The notes: a model not told the origin generated them from the letters alone. DNA of 64,000 bases from Eutrophocola sp963925675 (GCA_963925675.1 CAWUSW010000073.1:1-64000), one strand, 5' to 3'; counted from the stretch's first letter, positions 25,775 to 34,261 are shown. Numbers and translations are program-made.

Positions 25775-27195
25775 GCGCGGTATTCAAACACCTCGTCTGC
25801 ATGGCTCAAAGAAAGGCAGCTGCCTGATTCACTTGTTTCTGTGCGGCCTATTATCTGGGCATCAATGTTAAAGCCCTTGGCCACGCCAATGACGGTATCA
25901 GCCTGATCAGCGGTGCAATAAACTTCCATGCGGTGGCCCATGTTAAAGACCTTGTACATTTCCTTCCAGTCGGTTTTTGAGGCGGCTTGAATCGCTTTAA
26001 ATACCGGCGGGGTAGGAAACAGATTATCCTTGATGAAATGAATGCCCTGGCCAAACTTCATGCATTTGGTCTGGGCGCCCCCTGAGCAATGAATCAGCCC
26101 CTGGATCAGTCCGGGATGCTCATCAAGTAATTTGTAGATTATCGGCGCATAAGTTCGGGTGGGACTCAGTATGGCTTCACCGACAGTCATGGTGGATTCC
26201 GGTAAAGGGTCCTCCAGTTTATAGGGGCCACAGTACATCAGTTCTTTTGATACATTGGAATCATAGGATTCAGGGTAGTGCTCGGCATAGTAATGGCTAA
26301 GCATATCGTGGCGAGCGCTGGTCAGACCATTACTGCCGATACCGCTGTTTTCCTTGTCTTCATAGCTGGACTGTCCGGTGGATGAAAGCCCGACGATGAC
26401 CAGGCCAGGGGTGATTTGATCGCCAGTAATTACGTCTTTCTTTTTCATTACGGAAACCGCGACACTGTCCACCACGATAGTGCCAGTTAAATCACCGACA
26501 TCCGCCGTTTCACCACCACCACTGTAGATATTTACGCCAAACTCCCGTAACTGGGCGAGAAAGTTCTCGCTGCCCTGAATAAGAGCGCCGACCACTTCAC
26601 CAGGGCAGTTGAGTGCATTGCGATTCACCGTATTGGAAAGCAGAATACGGCCATTAACCCCCACACACAGCAGATCATCCAGGTTCATCACAATGGAGTC
26701 CTGGGAGATGCCATGAAATACCTGGGTATCGCCGCTTTCCTTGTAGGCCAGATAGGCAATGATGGATTTTGTGCCACTGCCATCCGCGTGGATGACATTG
26801 CATTGTTCCGGATTCCCGGTCAGATAATCTTCGGTGATTTTGCAAAAGGCATTACGAAATAAACCATGGTCAAGGTTATCGACCACGTTGTGGACTTCTG
26901 TTTTGTCAGAGGATACGCCTCGCGCCTGGTAACGACTGGCATTATCCGTGTTTTCAAGTTTCTCAGCTACATGATAACCGCTACGATCCTGAGCAATGAT
27001 CAGCCCGCGAAATTCAAGCTGGCGCATCGCTTTGGCTATGGTATTGGTGGCTAGCTGGTAATCGGAGGCCAGGCTTCGAATACTGGGCAGTTTATCGCCA
27101 GCCTGAAGATCGCCGGTATTTATCTGGAAATGCACCTGATCAATGATTTGCTGAAAGACGGGGGCCGCGGAATCTGGGTCTATTTCTAATTTCAT
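25771..27195 (-). CDS. GntR-type HTH domain fused to a PurM-like (AIR synthase) domain
   Basis: From the ATG at 27195 the protein has 474 residues. Residues 5-75 are a GntR/YtrA-type winged helix (PVFQQIIDQVHFQINTGDLQ, GDKLPSIRSLASDYQLATNT, IAKAMRQLEFRGLI). From about residue 88 to the end is a full AIR-synthase (PurM)-fold domain with HADGSGTKS, NLDDLLCVG, SGGGETADVGDL, SNGLTSARHDMLS, SPTRTYAPII, HCSGGAQTK and FNMGHRMEVY. This domain resembles the Bacteroidetes type of PurM rather than that of gammaproteobacteria. PurM makes aminoimidazole ribotide; here it may act as a ligand sensor for the HTH. The ATG at 27228 is rejected, since it would place the operator inside the gene. It is the first gene of an operon with yqjG. 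Confidence 0.85.
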   Translation of the reverse strand: MKLEIDPDSAAPVFQQIIDQVHFQINTGDLQAGDKLPSIRSLASDYQLATNTIAKAMRQLEFRGLIIAQDRSGYHVAEKLENTDNASRYQARGVSSDKTEVHNVVDNLDHGLFRNAFCKITEDYLTGNPEQCNVIHADGSGTKSIIAYLAYKESGDTQVFHGISQDSIVMNLDDLLCVGVNGRILLSNTVNRNALNCPGEVVGALIQGSENFLAQLREFGVNIYSGGGETADVGDLTGTIVVDSVAVSVMKKKDVITGDQITPGLVIVGLSSTGQSSYEDKENSGIGSNGLTSARHDMLSHYYAEHYPESYDSNVSKELMYCGPYKLEDPLPESTMTVGEAILSPTRTYAPIIYKLLDEHPGLIQGLIHCSGGAQTKCMKFGQGIHFIKDNLFPTPPVFKAIQAASKTDWKEMYKVFNMGHRMEVYCTADQADTVIGVAKGFNIDAQIIGRTETSESGSCLSLSHADEVFEYRA

Positions 27196-27212
27196 GGAAT
27201 ACCACTCGCTAA

Positions 27213-27236
27213 TCTGTATCACAGTCATGATACAGA
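27213..27236. promoter_or_regulatory. Inverted repeat operator upstream of the GntR-PurM gene
   Basis: TCTGTATCA (27213-27221) and TGATACAGA (27228-27236) are perfect 9-bp inverted arms with a 6-bp spacer. The element sits 18-41 bp before the start codon at 27195, within the expected promoter. GntR-family proteins commonly repress their own gene through such sites, so this is a good candidate autoregulatory operator. Confidence 0.7.
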
Positions 27237-27270
27237 GAGCTTGTGGCTTTCACAAGATGAAAAGCGCTGC

Positions 27271-27927
27271 TTACTCAATGGGCATACGAGCAGGACGATC
27301 CGCCGGAATATGCTGGTCAATGGCGGTGAGGATGATGGCAGCCATGGCGTAATCGGCCATGATGGCGGAAAGCTCCAGTGCGCCTTGTTGCCCAAACAGT
27401 GACACAGCCTCGGCCCAGGTCTCGGCGCTCAAGCGATGATCACGCAGAATTTCTCTACCATAGCGAATGATCAGACTGACTTCCTGTGGCAGGCCATTGA
27501 CGGCCCTGTGGTGTTTTATGACATCGATAGTAGATTGAGGCACCCCTTCTGCCAGTGCCAGGGGCTCATGGGCTGCCCACTCATATTGCTGGTCAAATTC
27601 TCTGGCAGCCACCAGAATGGCGGTTTCGATATGGGCGCGTCCGATGATGCTTTCATAACGCAAGTATTGGTTGATCAGATCCATGCCCTCAGCTACCAAA
27701 GGCATATGCACTGAAAAAGCTGCCGGGCCATAGATTGGGCCGGGATTGTCGAGGCCCACAACCTTGTCATAGATGCGTTTGCCATACTCATCCATGGTAT
27801 CGGGATTAGCAGGGGTGAGCCTGCTTAGAGTGTTAACGTGTACATCAGATGGGAGTGTATCCTGGGCCATCAATGTTGTGGATCCCAGTACAAGCCCCAG
27901 AGTAATGCCAAATAATGTGTATTTCAT
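27271..27927 (-). CDS. Secreted carboxymuconolactone decarboxylase (CMD/AhpD-like) family protein
   Basis: The 218-residue protein has a signal peptide (ITLGLVLGSTTLMAQ) and a CMD-fold core with ETAILVAAREFDQQYEWAAH and SLIIRYGREILRDHRLS. The CxxC pair of AhpD peroxidases is absent; only the EWxxH feature is kept, so peroxidase chemistry is not supported. The function is unknown. It is upstream of, and co-directional with, the GntR-PurM gene, with 75 bp between them. A perfect CRP-type site lies 111-130 bp before its start. Confidence 0.75.
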   Translation of the reverse strand: MKYTLFGITLGLVLGSTTLMAQDTLPSDVHVNTLSRLTPANPDTMDEYGKRIYDKVVGLDNPGPIYGPAAFSVHMPLVAEGMDLINQYLRYESIIGRAHIETAILVAAREFDQQYEWAAHEPLALAEGVPQSTIDVIKHHRAVNGLPQEVSLIIRYGREILRDHRLSAETWAEAVSLFGQQGALELSAIMADYAMAAIILTAIDQHIPADRPARMPIE

Positions 27928-27978
27928 ATAGCCCGCCTTGGTTTGTTGTTTGTCAATTGCATAGTGGTTATTGGCTCT

Positions 27979-27984
27979 ATAGTA
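27979..27984 (-). promoter_or_regulatory. Candidate -10 box for the CMD gene
   Basis: On the minus strand TACTAT is found at 27984-27979, about 52 bp before the start codon. The -35 region is weak, as often seen at activator-dependent promoters. The CRP-like site centred at 28048/28049 is then about 70-76 bp upstream of the inferred start of transcription, close to the class I position of -71.5. Confidence 0.35.
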
Positions 27985-28037
27985 ACCAAAGTAGTGCGGG
28001 GAAGTCTCCTGAAATAGAGGCGCTGCATGACAGGGCT

Positions 28038-28059
28038 AAGTGTGAGCCAGCTCACACTT
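28038..28059. promoter_or_regulatory. Perfect CRP/Vfr-like binding site
   Basis: A 10-bp inverted repeat with 2-bp spacer, AAGTGTGAGC and GCTCACACTT, contains TGTGA-N6-TCACA, the core of the CRP consensus, at 28041-28056. It lies in the 268-bp divergent region between the CMD gene and the small secreted protein gene, and could control either or both. CRP-type proteins bind this core widely in gammaproteobacteria. Confidence 0.72.
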
Positions 28060-28195
28060 TGGCGGACTTGGATTCTAAGTGTTTTAGATAGGAATAATTC
28101 CCGTTGCTAGTACTTATCAATAACATTTTTATTAGAAAAGTTCATATTAGATTTACACAACTAAGAATTTATTTACAATTACTGAGATTTTTAAG

Positions 28196-28438
28196 ATGAA
28201 AATATCCAAGCAACTAATCCTTTTTCTAATAGTATTAACCGGCATGGTGAGTGTGAATTCTTACGCTGGAAAAGATGAGAAGGTCTTTGTTTGCCATAAG
28301 ACACAGAGTAATAATGACGAAAACGGACAGAAAGTCGTCCTCCTTTTTGTTTCGAAAAAAGCAGCCGATGTTCATGAGGAGCTTCATGGCGACACAATAG
28401 GTTCTGAAGATTGTGCTCTTACTCCTCCTTATGATTAA
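28196..28438 (+). CDS. Small secreted protein with a CHK...HGD...C motif
   Basis: The 80-residue protein has a signal peptide (LILFLIVLTGMVSVNSYA). The mature part is about 55 residues and carries VCHKT, LFVSKKAADVHEELHGD and a Cys near EDCAL. This looks like a divergent copy of a small motif found in many bacterial extracellular proteins: CHxPPG, then VSxNAVxAHLxHGDxxG, then Cys. Two Cys could form a disulfide and the His residues could bind a metal; both are inferred. A terminator follows at 28463. Confidence 0.65.
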   Translation: MKISKQLILFLIVLTGMVSVNSYAGKDEKVFVCHKTQSNNDENGQKVVLLFVSKKAADVHEELHGDTIGSEDCALTPPYD

Positions 28439-28462
28439 TAATTCGAATTGATATAATAGAAG

Positions 28463-28491
28463 AGCCGGGTTTATTAACCCGGCTTTTTTTT
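28463..28491 (+). terminator. Rho-independent terminator
   Basis: A 9-bp stem AGCCGGGTT/AACCCGGCT with a 4-base loop is followed by a run of eight Ts. It ends the small secreted protein gene and separates it from the fructosamine kinase gene. Confidence 0.93.
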
Positions 28492-28516
28492 CTGTAAAAA
28501 TTGCAATCATATTCCA

Positions 28517-29380
28517 ATGATTAATCTGGCAATTATCCAGCACTTACTCGAGCTGGCGGTGCCGGTTGAAAGCATGCGCCTGGCGATGGGCGGTAGTATC
28601 AATCAGTCCTATCTGATCACGCTCACTGACCAGCGCGAAATTTTTGTTAAAAGCCATCGGCGCCAGAGTATTCCCGGCATGTATGCCGCCGAATTCAAGG
28701 CGCTGCAGTTATTGTCACACCCCAAGGCATTGTTGGTTCCGAACCCCCTGTATCAGAACGAAGACTTCCTGGTGATGGACGCATTTCAGCAAGGGCCTGC
28801 CGCCAGTGACTGGCAGGAACAGATGGGGCGCGGCCTGGCGTCTTTGCACCATGCCACCCTGCAACGGCAATGCGGTTTCGACATGGACACTTACCTGGGC
28901 ACATTCAAACAAACTAACCTGTGGCAGGATGACTGGATTGGCTTCTGGCGTGATCAACGCCTCACTGCTCAGTTTGCTTTATTGATGGAGCACTTATCGG
29001 TTCATGATCCGCTGCTGAAAGCCGCAGATAAACTCATGGCTCGGCTTGATGACCTGCTTGCCTGTGATCCGGAGCCCGCTGTGCTACTTCATGGCGATCT
29101 CTGGTCAGGCAATGCCGCGTCCAATGCAAAAGGTGAACCGGTGATCTTTGACCCGGCCAGTTACTATGGCCAGCGGGAAGCGGAATTTGGCATGATGCGT
29201 TTATTTGGCGGTTTTGGGCCAGAGTGTGAAGCTGCCTATCAGGAGGTGTGGCCATTCCAGCCGGGCCATGAGCGCCGTGTCGAAGTGTATAAGCTTTACC
29301 ATCAGCTAAATCACCTGAACCTATTTGGCCCCCATGCTTATTACAATGGCTCTCTGCATACCATCCAGGGCTTGATTTGA
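28517..29380 (+). CDS. Fructosamine/ketosamine-3-kinase family protein
   Basis: The 287-residue protein has the aminoglycoside phosphotransferase-like fold. GGSINQSYLITL is the nucleotide-binding loop; VKSH holds the ATP-binding Lys; LLHGDLWSGNAA is the catalytic loop (HGDLWxGN), and IFDPASYYGQREAEFGM is the metal-binding and family-specific segment. These kinases phosphorylate sugar adducts on amines so that they fall off, repairing glycated proteins. It follows the terminator at 28463 and is convergent with the molybdenum hydroxylase. Confidence 0.92.
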   Translation: MINLAIIQHLLELAVPVESMRLAMGGSINQSYLITLTDQREIFVKSHRRQSIPGMYAAEFKALQLLSHPKALLVPNPLYQNEDFLVMDAFQQGPAASDWQEQMGRGLASLHHATLQRQCGFDMDTYLGTFKQTNLWQDDWIGFWRDQRLTAQFALLMEHLSVHDPLLKAADKLMARLDDLLACDPEPAVLLHGDLWSGNAASNAKGEPVIFDPASYYGQREAEFGMMRLFGGFGPECEAAYQEVWPFQPGHERRVEVYKLYHQLNHLNLFGPHAYYNGSLHTIQGLI

Positions 29381-29409
29381 GAAGGCATATACCAGGCATA
29401 TATTTACGA

Positions 29410-31617
29410 TTATCCCGCCAGCGTCTCCAATACCCGTTCCCGGGTAAATGGATACATGGTCATGCGTTTCCCCGTTGCATCAAAAAATGCATTGGCAATG
29501 GCGGCCGCAGCAGCAGCCATCACTTCTTCACCAGCGCCGGAAGAGGCTTCATCCAGGCGCTGGACGATCACCGGCGTAACCTGCGGGCACTGTTCAAAGC
29601 GCAGGATGGGATAAGAGCCCCAGTCCAGAGAGGTCACATTGGTTTTGTTGAAGGTCACTTCTTCCAGCAGCATGCGACTTGCTGTTTGCACAAGCTGGCC
29701 AATAATCTGGTTTTCTACATTTGACGTATTGACCACTAAACCGGCATCGATAGCGCCGTAAAGGTGAAGGATCTTTACCTCGCCACTTTCTTTGTTTACT
29801 TCAATCTCGGCCACCGCGCCACCATGGGAGGCCAGGTGAGTGCCAACCCCAATGCCTCTGCCTTGAACGATATTCGCCGTTGACAAATCATTGGCAGGCG
29901 GGCGTGCTTGCCAATTGGCGGCTTCAGCAGCAGCATTTAACACGCCAAGCCAGTGATACTCGCTGATGTTCTGCTGGCGAAATTGCCAGGGGTCCATGCG
30001 CAGCTGAAAGGCGAGATCATCAATGGCCTGCTCGGAGACGAAGGCAAAGGATAAATCTACGGGAGAACGAAGCCAGGCTCCCTTCAGATAATCCAGTCCC
30101 GGGACGTGATGATTTAACAGATAACGATTAGGAATATCATACATGCCGCCCAGAGTGCGCGGATTGATCTGCTGGGCCGGAAAGGGCGGCCACTCTGCGG
30201 CAGTGGTACCTTTTGCTGTTTGTTCACTGGTTTCAATGAGGCTCCAGTGATGTTGCCAGCCTTCATACTCATAACTGATCAGCTTGCCTTCGCTATCGGC
30301 AGATACCCTGGCTTTACCAATATGAGCGGGGCCATAGGTGTCCCAGCCATGTTCATCCCAGCGCATGAACTGCACCCGCACCGGGCGCTTGACCATGCTC
30401 GACATCAGTGCCGCAGCCTGGGCCACATCATCCCAGCAACTGTGACCGAAGGTGCCAGCCGCTTCATGGTATTGCACGCGCACCTGTTCTGGTGACAAGC
30501 CCAGCAGGTTGGCGATGCTGGTGCGAGTGTTGTATACATCCTGTGAAGAACACATGATCAGCGCTGCATTATCAGTAACCTCTGCCAGGGCGCAGTTGGG
30601 GGCAAAAGGCACATGTGCCTGGTAGGGGCCGGTAGCATGGAACTGTGTTTTTATCGGGGCATTTTCGAAGGCAGCGACATCGCCTTCCTCCAGGGCAACG
30701 CGTTCATTGGTAGCGCCATTTTCCATCTGGCTAAACAGATTTTCATTGGTGGGCAGGTTTTCAGGTAAGTCCCAATTTACTTCCAGTTGATTAGCGGCTT
30801 TCACGGCGTCCCATTCGCGCTGCGCAAGCACGCCAATAAAGTTATTCATTCTGACAACCCTGGCACCGGGAATATGACTGATGGAATCCTCATTAACACT
30901 GATGACCTGCACGCCGTCCTTGTAAGCACCCTGGCCGCGCGGGCGAACAATTCTGCCATGCAGCATGTCGGGCAGACGCAGGTGCTGAATATACTGATAA
31001 GTGCCGGTAACCTTCAGAGGCATATCAAGACGCGGAAAAGGGGTGGCGACCAGTGTGTAATCTTCAGGATTTTTCACGGGCGCATTCCCGGTAAAAGCCA
31101 GGTTAAAAAGTTTATCGCCTATTAATTCCCCATAAGTAAGATTGCTGTTAGCACTGCCATTACTAATATTCCCGTTCTCTACAGTCAGGTTCTCAGCAGG
31201 GACCTGCAGTCGTTCTGCGGCCATTTGGATTAAGGCCTGTCTGGCTTCTGCCGCTGCTCGCTTCACTTGTGGTCCGCCAACCCTGATGGCTGAACTGGAA
31301 TAGGTGCCGCCCTGATTCGGTGTGACATGAGTGTCCAGGCCGGCCGTTCTGACCTGGTCCATGGATAAATCCAGCTCTTCTGCCGCAACCTGTAATAATG
31401 CTGTAGAACAGCCCTGACCCAATTCAGCAAAACCGATAAAAACCGTGGCGCTGTTGTCTTGATGGATGGCGATCCAGCTGTCGATTTGCTCGGGGTCGGG
31501 CGGGCCAGCCATTTGCGCGGTACTGGATTTTATAAAGCCAAAATTAATGACCAGCACGCCACCGGCTTTTAACAAGTCTCTGCGTTTTATTGGCAACAAG
31601 GTATGTTTGTTTTTCAT
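29410..31617 (-). CDS. Molybdopterin-binding subunit of an aldehyde oxidase-type hydroxylase (IorB-like)
   Basis: The 735-residue subunit starts at the ATG at 31617, after AGGAGGAG, and overlaps the end of the 2Fe-2S gene by 4 bp. An N-terminal twin-arginine-like signal (RRDLLKAGGVLVINFGF) suggests export as a folded enzyme. The molybdopterin hydroxylase fold is visible in GFAELGQGCSTALLQVAAEE, GPYQAHVPFAPNCALAEV, HEAAGTFGHSCWDDVAQAAA and SGAGEEVMAAAAAAIANAFF, which contains the catalytic Glu region. It most resembles the isoquinoline 1-oxidoreductase beta subunit type. The substrate is unknown. A cytochrome subunit often found with this type is absent here. Confidence 0.9.
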   Translation of the reverse strand: MKNKHTLLPIKRRDLLKAGGVLVINFGFIKSSTAQMAGPPDPEQIDSWIAIHQDNSATVFIGFAELGQGCSTALLQVAAEELDLSMDQVRTAGLDTHVTPNQGGTYSSSAIRVGGPQVKRAAAEARQALIQMAAERLQVPAENLTVENGNISNGSANSNLTYGELIGDKLFNLAFTGNAPVKNPEDYTLVATPFPRLDMPLKVTGTYQYIQHLRLPDMLHGRIVRPRGQGAYKDGVQVISVNEDSISHIPGARVVRMNNFIGVLAQREWDAVKAANQLEVNWDLPENLPTNENLFSQMENGATNERVALEEGDVAAFENAPIKTQFHATGPYQAHVPFAPNCALAEVTDNAALIMCSSQDVYNTRTSIANLLGLSPEQVRVQYHEAAGTFGHSCWDDVAQAAALMSSMVKRPVRVQFMRWDEHGWDTYGPAHIGKARVSADSEGKLISYEYEGWQHHWSLIETSEQTAKGTTAAEWPPFPAQQINPRTLGGMYDIPNRYLLNHHVPGLDYLKGAWLRSPVDLSFAFVSEQAIDDLAFQLRMDPWQFRQQNISEYHWLGVLNAAAEAANWQARPPANDLSTANIVQGRGIGVGTHLASHGGAVAEIEVNKESGEVKILHLYGAIDAGLVVNTSNVENQIIGQLVQTASRMLLEEVTFNKTNVTSLDWGSYPILRFEQCPQVTPVIVQRLDEASSGAGEEVMAAAAAAIANAFFDATGKRMTMYPFTRERVLETLAG

Positions 31618-32144
31618 GCCTGCTCCTCCTTGTTGGCAGGAGAAACTATTGCAGCTGAGCGCATCACGGCTGAGGCTTTTTTTATAGCGCTGATTATTTT
31701 TGGATAGGTGCCGCAGCGACATAAATGGCCATTCATGGCACGACGGATTTCTGTTTCACTGGGATTGGGATTTTCCAGTAACAGTTCGGTGCCCTTGATG
31801 ATCATGCCGTTATAACAATAGCCGCATTGCAATGCCTGTTCTTCAATCAGGGCATCCTGCAAAGGCATGCGTTGGGGAATTTGTTGTTGGCCGGTAGCCG
31901 CGGCATAAAATGCCGTGATGCCTTCCAGCGTTGTAATGGTTTTGTTCGCCAGTGCGGATATGGGTGTGACGCAAGCCCGGGTTTCCACCCCATCAACAAG
32001 CACAGAGCAGGAGCCGCATTGGGCCAGGCCGCAACCGAAGCGAGGACCTTTTAGCTGTAATTCATCGCTCAGTACATACAACAAAGGGGTATCTGCCGAA
32101 GCATCAACCTCAATGTCTATACCGTTAATGTTTAATTGCGTCAT
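31614..32144 (-). CDS. 2Fe-2S subunit of an aldehyde oxidase-type hydroxylase (IorA-like)
   Basis: The 176-residue electron-transfer subunit has the plant-type ferredoxin cluster motif GCGLAQCGSCSVLVDG with the further Cys in ETRACVTP, and the second helical cluster domain with CGYCYNGMI and HLCRCGTY. It passes electrons from the molybdenum site of the partner gene, which follows with a 4-bp overlap. The remaining upstream gap to the antiporter gene, about 78 bp, holds no terminator. Confidence 0.92.
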   Translation of the reverse strand: MTQLNINGIDIEVDASADTPLLYVLSDELQLKGPRFGCGLAQCGSCSVLVDGVETRACVTPISALANKTITTLEGITAFYAAATGQQQIPQRMPLQDALIEEQALQCGYCYNGMIIKGTELLLENPNPSETEIRRAMNGHLCRCGTYPKIISAIKKASAVMRSAAIVSPANKEEQA

Positions 32145-32222
32145 GTGAGACTCTCCGCTGATTCAGACAGGGATACTAATATGAATAGGGCTTGAGTTCA
32201 TCCTTGTGGTGAATGAAATTAT

Positions 32223-33572
32223 TTACAGGCTAAAAATGATAAGAAAGGGCAAGGACAAGCCTGCGGCCAACAGGGCATAGGGCAGTTGTGTGCGGACATG
32301 ATCCAGATGATTGCAGCCGGATGCCAATGAGGCGAGTACGGTGGAGTCTGAAATCGGCGAGCAATGGTCACCAAAAACTCCCCCGCCAAGCACAGCAGCC
32401 AGCAGTAAGGACGGAGACAGGTCACTAGTAATGGCCACCGGAATAGCCACCGGAAGCAAAATACCAAAGGTGCCCCAGGAGGTACCCGTGGTGAATGAAA
32501 TAATGCCGGCGGTGATGAATACCACCGGGGCAATTCCCCACAAAGGCAAGGTGTCGGAAATAAGTCCGGCAATAAATGGTCCAGTTCCCAGCGCCTGCAT
32601 GCTACTGCCCAGAGAAAAGGCCAGCAGTATTATGGAGACAGCAGGAAGCAATTCCCCCATGCCTTTAAAACAAATTTCTGTCAGCTCAGGAAGGGAATAT
32701 TTTTTGTCTATACTTAACAAAAGCAGGGCAGTAATGATGGCCAGTACTACGGCATACAGGACAGAGCTGGATCCGGAACCGGCAATCATGTTGCCCTTGC
32801 CGGTATAAAGCATGAAGCCGGTAAAGCTGATAATCAGGGTAAGAATAGGGACAATAAAGTAACGTGCCTTTCCTGGCTGATGCTTGGGCAAATAATCAGT
32901 ATGTGTCTCTATCGCTTTCTCGTGGCTGGCCAGGGTAAACATCACCTTATTGGTCCAGCAGGTATAAAAAACGATCAATAGAGTAAAGATTGCATACATA
33001 TTCAGGGGAATACTGCCAAGCATCACTGCCATCGGGTTTTCCAGACCATATCCGTCCAGTAATCCAAGGATATAGGCGCCCCAGCCGTTGAGTAAAATCA
33101 GTACACTCACTGGCGAGCAGGTGGAATCAATAATATAGGCCAGGCGGGCGCGGCTCATTTTGAAGCGATCAAACAGGCTCTGTGCAAAAATTCCCGAGGC
33201 CAGCACGCTCAGGTAGCTTTCGATGAAAATGACGATGCCGAGCAGAGTTGTCAGAATGCCGGTAGAACGAGCTGATCTGGCAATATTGCGGGTCAGCAGA
33301 ATCTCAACGAAGGCTATAACCCCGCCGCTGTTCCTGACCAGGGCAAGCAAAGCGCCAATAAGCAGGCTAAACAGCAAGATTTCGGTATTGCCGCTTGAGC
33401 TGAATATTCCCGTTATGCGAGCAATGCTGCCGGTGAAAGCCGACAAGGGATTAAATGAGGCGAGGAGAAATTCAGCACTGAAAAGCGCGACTGTTAATGC
33501 CAGGATAACTTCCCGCTTCCAGATGGCTACCACGACAGCCAGTAAGGGAGGAAGGGTGGTAAACCAATCCAT
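32223..33572 (-). CDS. NhaC-family Na+/H+ antiporter
   Basis: The 449-residue protein is strongly hydrophobic with about eleven membrane segments. IVIFIESYLSVLASG, IDSTCSPVSVLILLNGWGAY, TSWGTFGILLPVAIPVA and GGGVFGDHCSPISDSTVLAS are hallmark motifs of the NhaC family. It would exchange Na+ for protons or, as in some relatives, carry amino acids. It is upstream of the hydroxylase genes on the same strand. Confidence 0.9.
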   Translation of the reverse strand: MDWFTTLPPLLAVVVAIWKREVILALTVALFSAEFLLASFNPLSAFTGSIARITGIFSSSGNTEILLFSLLIGALLALVRNSGGVIAFVEILLTRNIARSARSTGILTTLLGIVIFIESYLSVLASGIFAQSLFDRFKMSRARLAYIIDSTCSPVSVLILLNGWGAYILGLLDGYGLENPMAVMLGSIPLNMYAIFTLLIVFYTCWTNKVMFTLASHEKAIETHTDYLPKHQPGKARYFIVPILTLIISFTGFMLYTGKGNMIAGSGSSSVLYAVVLAIITALLLLSIDKKYSLPELTEICFKGMGELLPAVSIILLAFSLGSSMQALGTGPFIAGLISDTLPLWGIAPVVFITAGIISFTTGTSWGTFGILLPVAIPVAITSDLSPSLLLAAVLGGGVFGDHCSPISDSTVLASLASGCNHLDHVRTQLPYALLAAGLSLPFLIIFSL

Positions 33573-33734
33573 AGAACATCCAATCGGGGTTTGTTTTAAA
33601 CAGGGTGTGCAGGGTACATTACCTGCTTAATTTGTTAAGTACAATGAGGGGCTCTGTGCACGGTAGAGGAGGGTGCTATAGTTGATGATCTGCAGGTTTT
33701 TCCTGTTTCAGAAAGGAGGGAGACAGGCAATTAC

Positions 33735-34142
33735 TCAACTGACTAAAGGGAGTAATTCGATAAGGTCATCGTTGCTGACCTGAAAGCCATTATTGCTATA
33801 CCAGTCACGCAGAGTGCGTGAGTCACCTTTGATTTCACCCGTCAGTCGAATGATATTGCTGTCGCGGCAATATTGAATAACTTCCTGGAGAAGTGATGTG
33901 CCTAGGCCACGGTGTCGATAATTTTGTGAGATTTCGATCATTTTCAACTCATAGGATGAGTAGGTATCAGAGTCAAACATGTCGATGACATTTTCGACTC
34001 TTTTTCTCCGAGGGCGAACTTTTTTCAGACGCGCATAACCGATGGGTGCTGCATTATCAAATACGCGGAAGAGTAGTTTCTCCCCCGTACAGATTGGTGG
34101 CAAAATATTTATAGTTGCCTTGTTAGCGAGCCCGGTGTTCAT
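33735..34142 (-). CDS. GNAT family N-acetyltransferase
   Basis: This 135-residue protein has the acetyl-CoA loop in SQNYRHRGLGTSLLQEVI (R/QxxGxG/A type) and the following helix, with the final strand EIKGDSRTLRDWYSNNGF. The acceptor cannot be told. It stands alone, divergent from rsmJ over a 119-bp AT-rich gap. Confidence 0.8.
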   Translation of the reverse strand: MNTGLANKATINILPPICTGEKLLFRVFDNAAPIGYARLKKVRPRRKRVENVIDMFDSDTYSSYELKMIEISQNYRHRGLGTSLLQEVIQYCRDSNIIRLTGEIKGDSRTLRDWYSNNGFQVSNDDLIELLPLVS

Positions 34143-34261
34143 GGTCTACTTGTACTCTTTGCCTTATATTTATAGTATATTAAACCAACTAATTCAGATA
34201 GTTATATCAATTAATTAAAGTAAATTATTAATAAAATAAGTTTTTTACCCTCTATAAGTGA

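Noticed and set aside
27195..27228. Upstream ATG at 27228 as the start of the GntR-PurM gene
   Set aside because: It falls inside the perfect inverted repeat, and its extra residues do not match the start of GntR domains; the ATG at 27195 does.
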